NCBI GenBank assembly: GCA_017444825.1
Contig: JAFSVU010000013.1
Location: 80,417 to 144,416 of the forward strand
From: Clostridia bacterium
Lineage (GTDB): Bacteria > Bacillota > Clostridia > UBA1212
Direction of reading: 5' to 3'
DNA length: 64,000 nt
This document shows positions 63,638 to 64,000 of the stretch, in pieces. How positions within the stretch are numbered: position 1 is the stretch's first letter; each line of letters starts with the position of its first letter. A model generated the notes under the pieces. It was not told the DNA's origin and did not search any database. It saw nothing but the letters and a program-made list of their open reading frames with translations. The position numbers and the translations under genes are program-made.

Positions 63638-63715
63638 AACAGAAAACTTGATAAAACAGGGGAAAAATCAATGTAAGCCAGGGCAATCGCTTAATGCATT
63701 AGGATAAAAAAATTT

Positions 63716-63746
63716 CAAACACTTTCAAACAGTGTTTGATTTTTTT
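63716..63746 (+). terminator. Hairpin with T tract upstream of the transposase-like gene
   Basis: CAAACACT (63716-63723) pairs with AGTGTTTG (63731-63738) and is followed by ATTTTTTT. It could shield the element from outside transcription, or form part of its end. Confidence 0.65.
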
Positions 63747-63774
63747 GAGCAAGTATTGTACAATATACAATACT
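63736..63774 (+). promoter_or_regulatory. Promoter and palindromic operator of the transposase-like gene
   Basis: TTGATT (63736-63741), a 17-base spacer and TACAAT (63759-63764) make a promoter. The -10 lies inside a perfect palindrome, AGTATTGTA-CAATA-TACAATACT (63752-63774), a good site for autorepression. Confidence 0.65.
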
Positions 63775-63791
63775 GAATTGGAGGTGTGTTT

Positions 63792-64000
63792 ATGTTTCCG
63801 GAATGGGTTGAAAAACAGAAAAGACCAGGTACGACAATAAAAGCAATAGGAAACAATTACTACTTGTATTTTGCTACATCTGCAAGACAACCGGGGAAGA
63901 AGTATCCTGTGGCAAAACAGGTATATATAGGCAAAATAACAGAGAATGGAATCGTCAGCGACAGAGTATCTATTAACATTGGCGAAACTAAGGCGTGTAC
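63792..64000 (+). CDS. Transposase-like protein, N-terminal part (cut by window edge)
   Basis: The first 69 codons read MFPEWVEKQKRPGTTIKAIG, then NNYYLYFATSARQPGKKY and KQVYIGKITENGIV. This N-terminal style (an NYYLY block followed by a GKITE block) resembles IS1634/IS4-type transposases. The codon and base use is AT-rich compared with gdhA. GGAGGTG lies about eight bases before the ATG. The catalytic domain is outside the window, so the family remains uncertain. Confidence 0.55.
   Translation, partial: MFPEWVEKQKRPGTTIKAIGNNYYLYFATSARQPGKKYPVAKQVYIGKITENGIVSDRVSINIGETKAC

Overview
The window looks like chromosome from a monoderm Firmicute of the class Clostridia, probably an uncultured gut or rumen lineage. 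This rests on gene order and style: a T-box leader on ileS, an L10 leader on rplJ, prfB with its programmed frameshift, GTP-type PEPCK, RNase Y, SecA with a SEC-C tail, RlmH next to a WalJ-like protein, and lipoproteins with Thr/Pro/Glu-rich linkers. Base composition is close to 50-55% GC except in two AT-richer patches: a DUF4143 ATPase gene and a transposase-like gene at the right edge. I cannot name the genus. I found no tRNA, rRNA or CRISPR array.

Layout. 1-3821: end of a phosphoesterase gene, a sigma-like/transmembrane/propeller fusion, a lipid kinase and an M55 peptidase. 4423-5649: a DUF4143 ATPase. 5794-10600: rpsI-rplM and a T-box controlled ileS, all on the minus strand. 10684-14646: two secreted carbohydrate-active proteins among repeats. 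14790-21980: an ArsB/NhaD-like transporter, an XRE regulator with PHP hydrolase, a PlsC acyltransferase, a CvpA-like membrane protein and a sugar isomerase. 22037-30150: secG, prfB, a second isomerase, an HD phosphohydrolase, secA and a TPR membrane protein. 30321-33799: rpmG-secE-nusG-rplK-rplA-rplJ-rplL, ending in a terminator with no rpoB after it. 33934-38717: a GH99/GH71-like protein, a gene remnant, pckA and a third isomerase. 38865-45285: mscL, an HtrA protease, rny, smpB and two unknowns. 45354-50047: a TIR-DeoR fusion, a surface lipoprotein and a Cthe_2159-like beta-helix lipoprotein. 50230-58040: rimP-nusA-ylxR-infB-rbfA-truB-ribF. 58164-63390: a membrane protein, murA, a WalJ-like protein, rlmH, a mini membrane protein and gdhA. 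63792-64000: start of a transposase-like gene.

The most unusual feature is a family of composite intergenic repeats at seven loci (about 3818, 7011, 12150, 14644, 24716, 55592 and 63389). Each is built from degenerate heptamers of the form GTAANAR, usually with GC-rich modules containing GTGCCGC or GTGCCGGACAAA. Each begins at or within a few bases of a stop codon and is oriented with that gene. In three cases it lies between the stop codon and the intrinsic terminator, so it would be 3' UTR sequence. Two genes, rbfA and the HD phosphohydrolase gene, start directly out of such a repeat.

The second highlight is the protein at 45354-46739. It joins an N-terminal TIR domain, with the Glu expected of TIR NADases, to a DeoR-family sensor domain. 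This could be a nucleotide-signalling or defence protein in which NAD cleavage and ligand sensing share one chain. Other oddities are the sigma/propeller fusion, an M55 peptidase with Asn where a metal-binding His is expected, and zinc ribbons on both MscL and the neighbouring HtrA protease.
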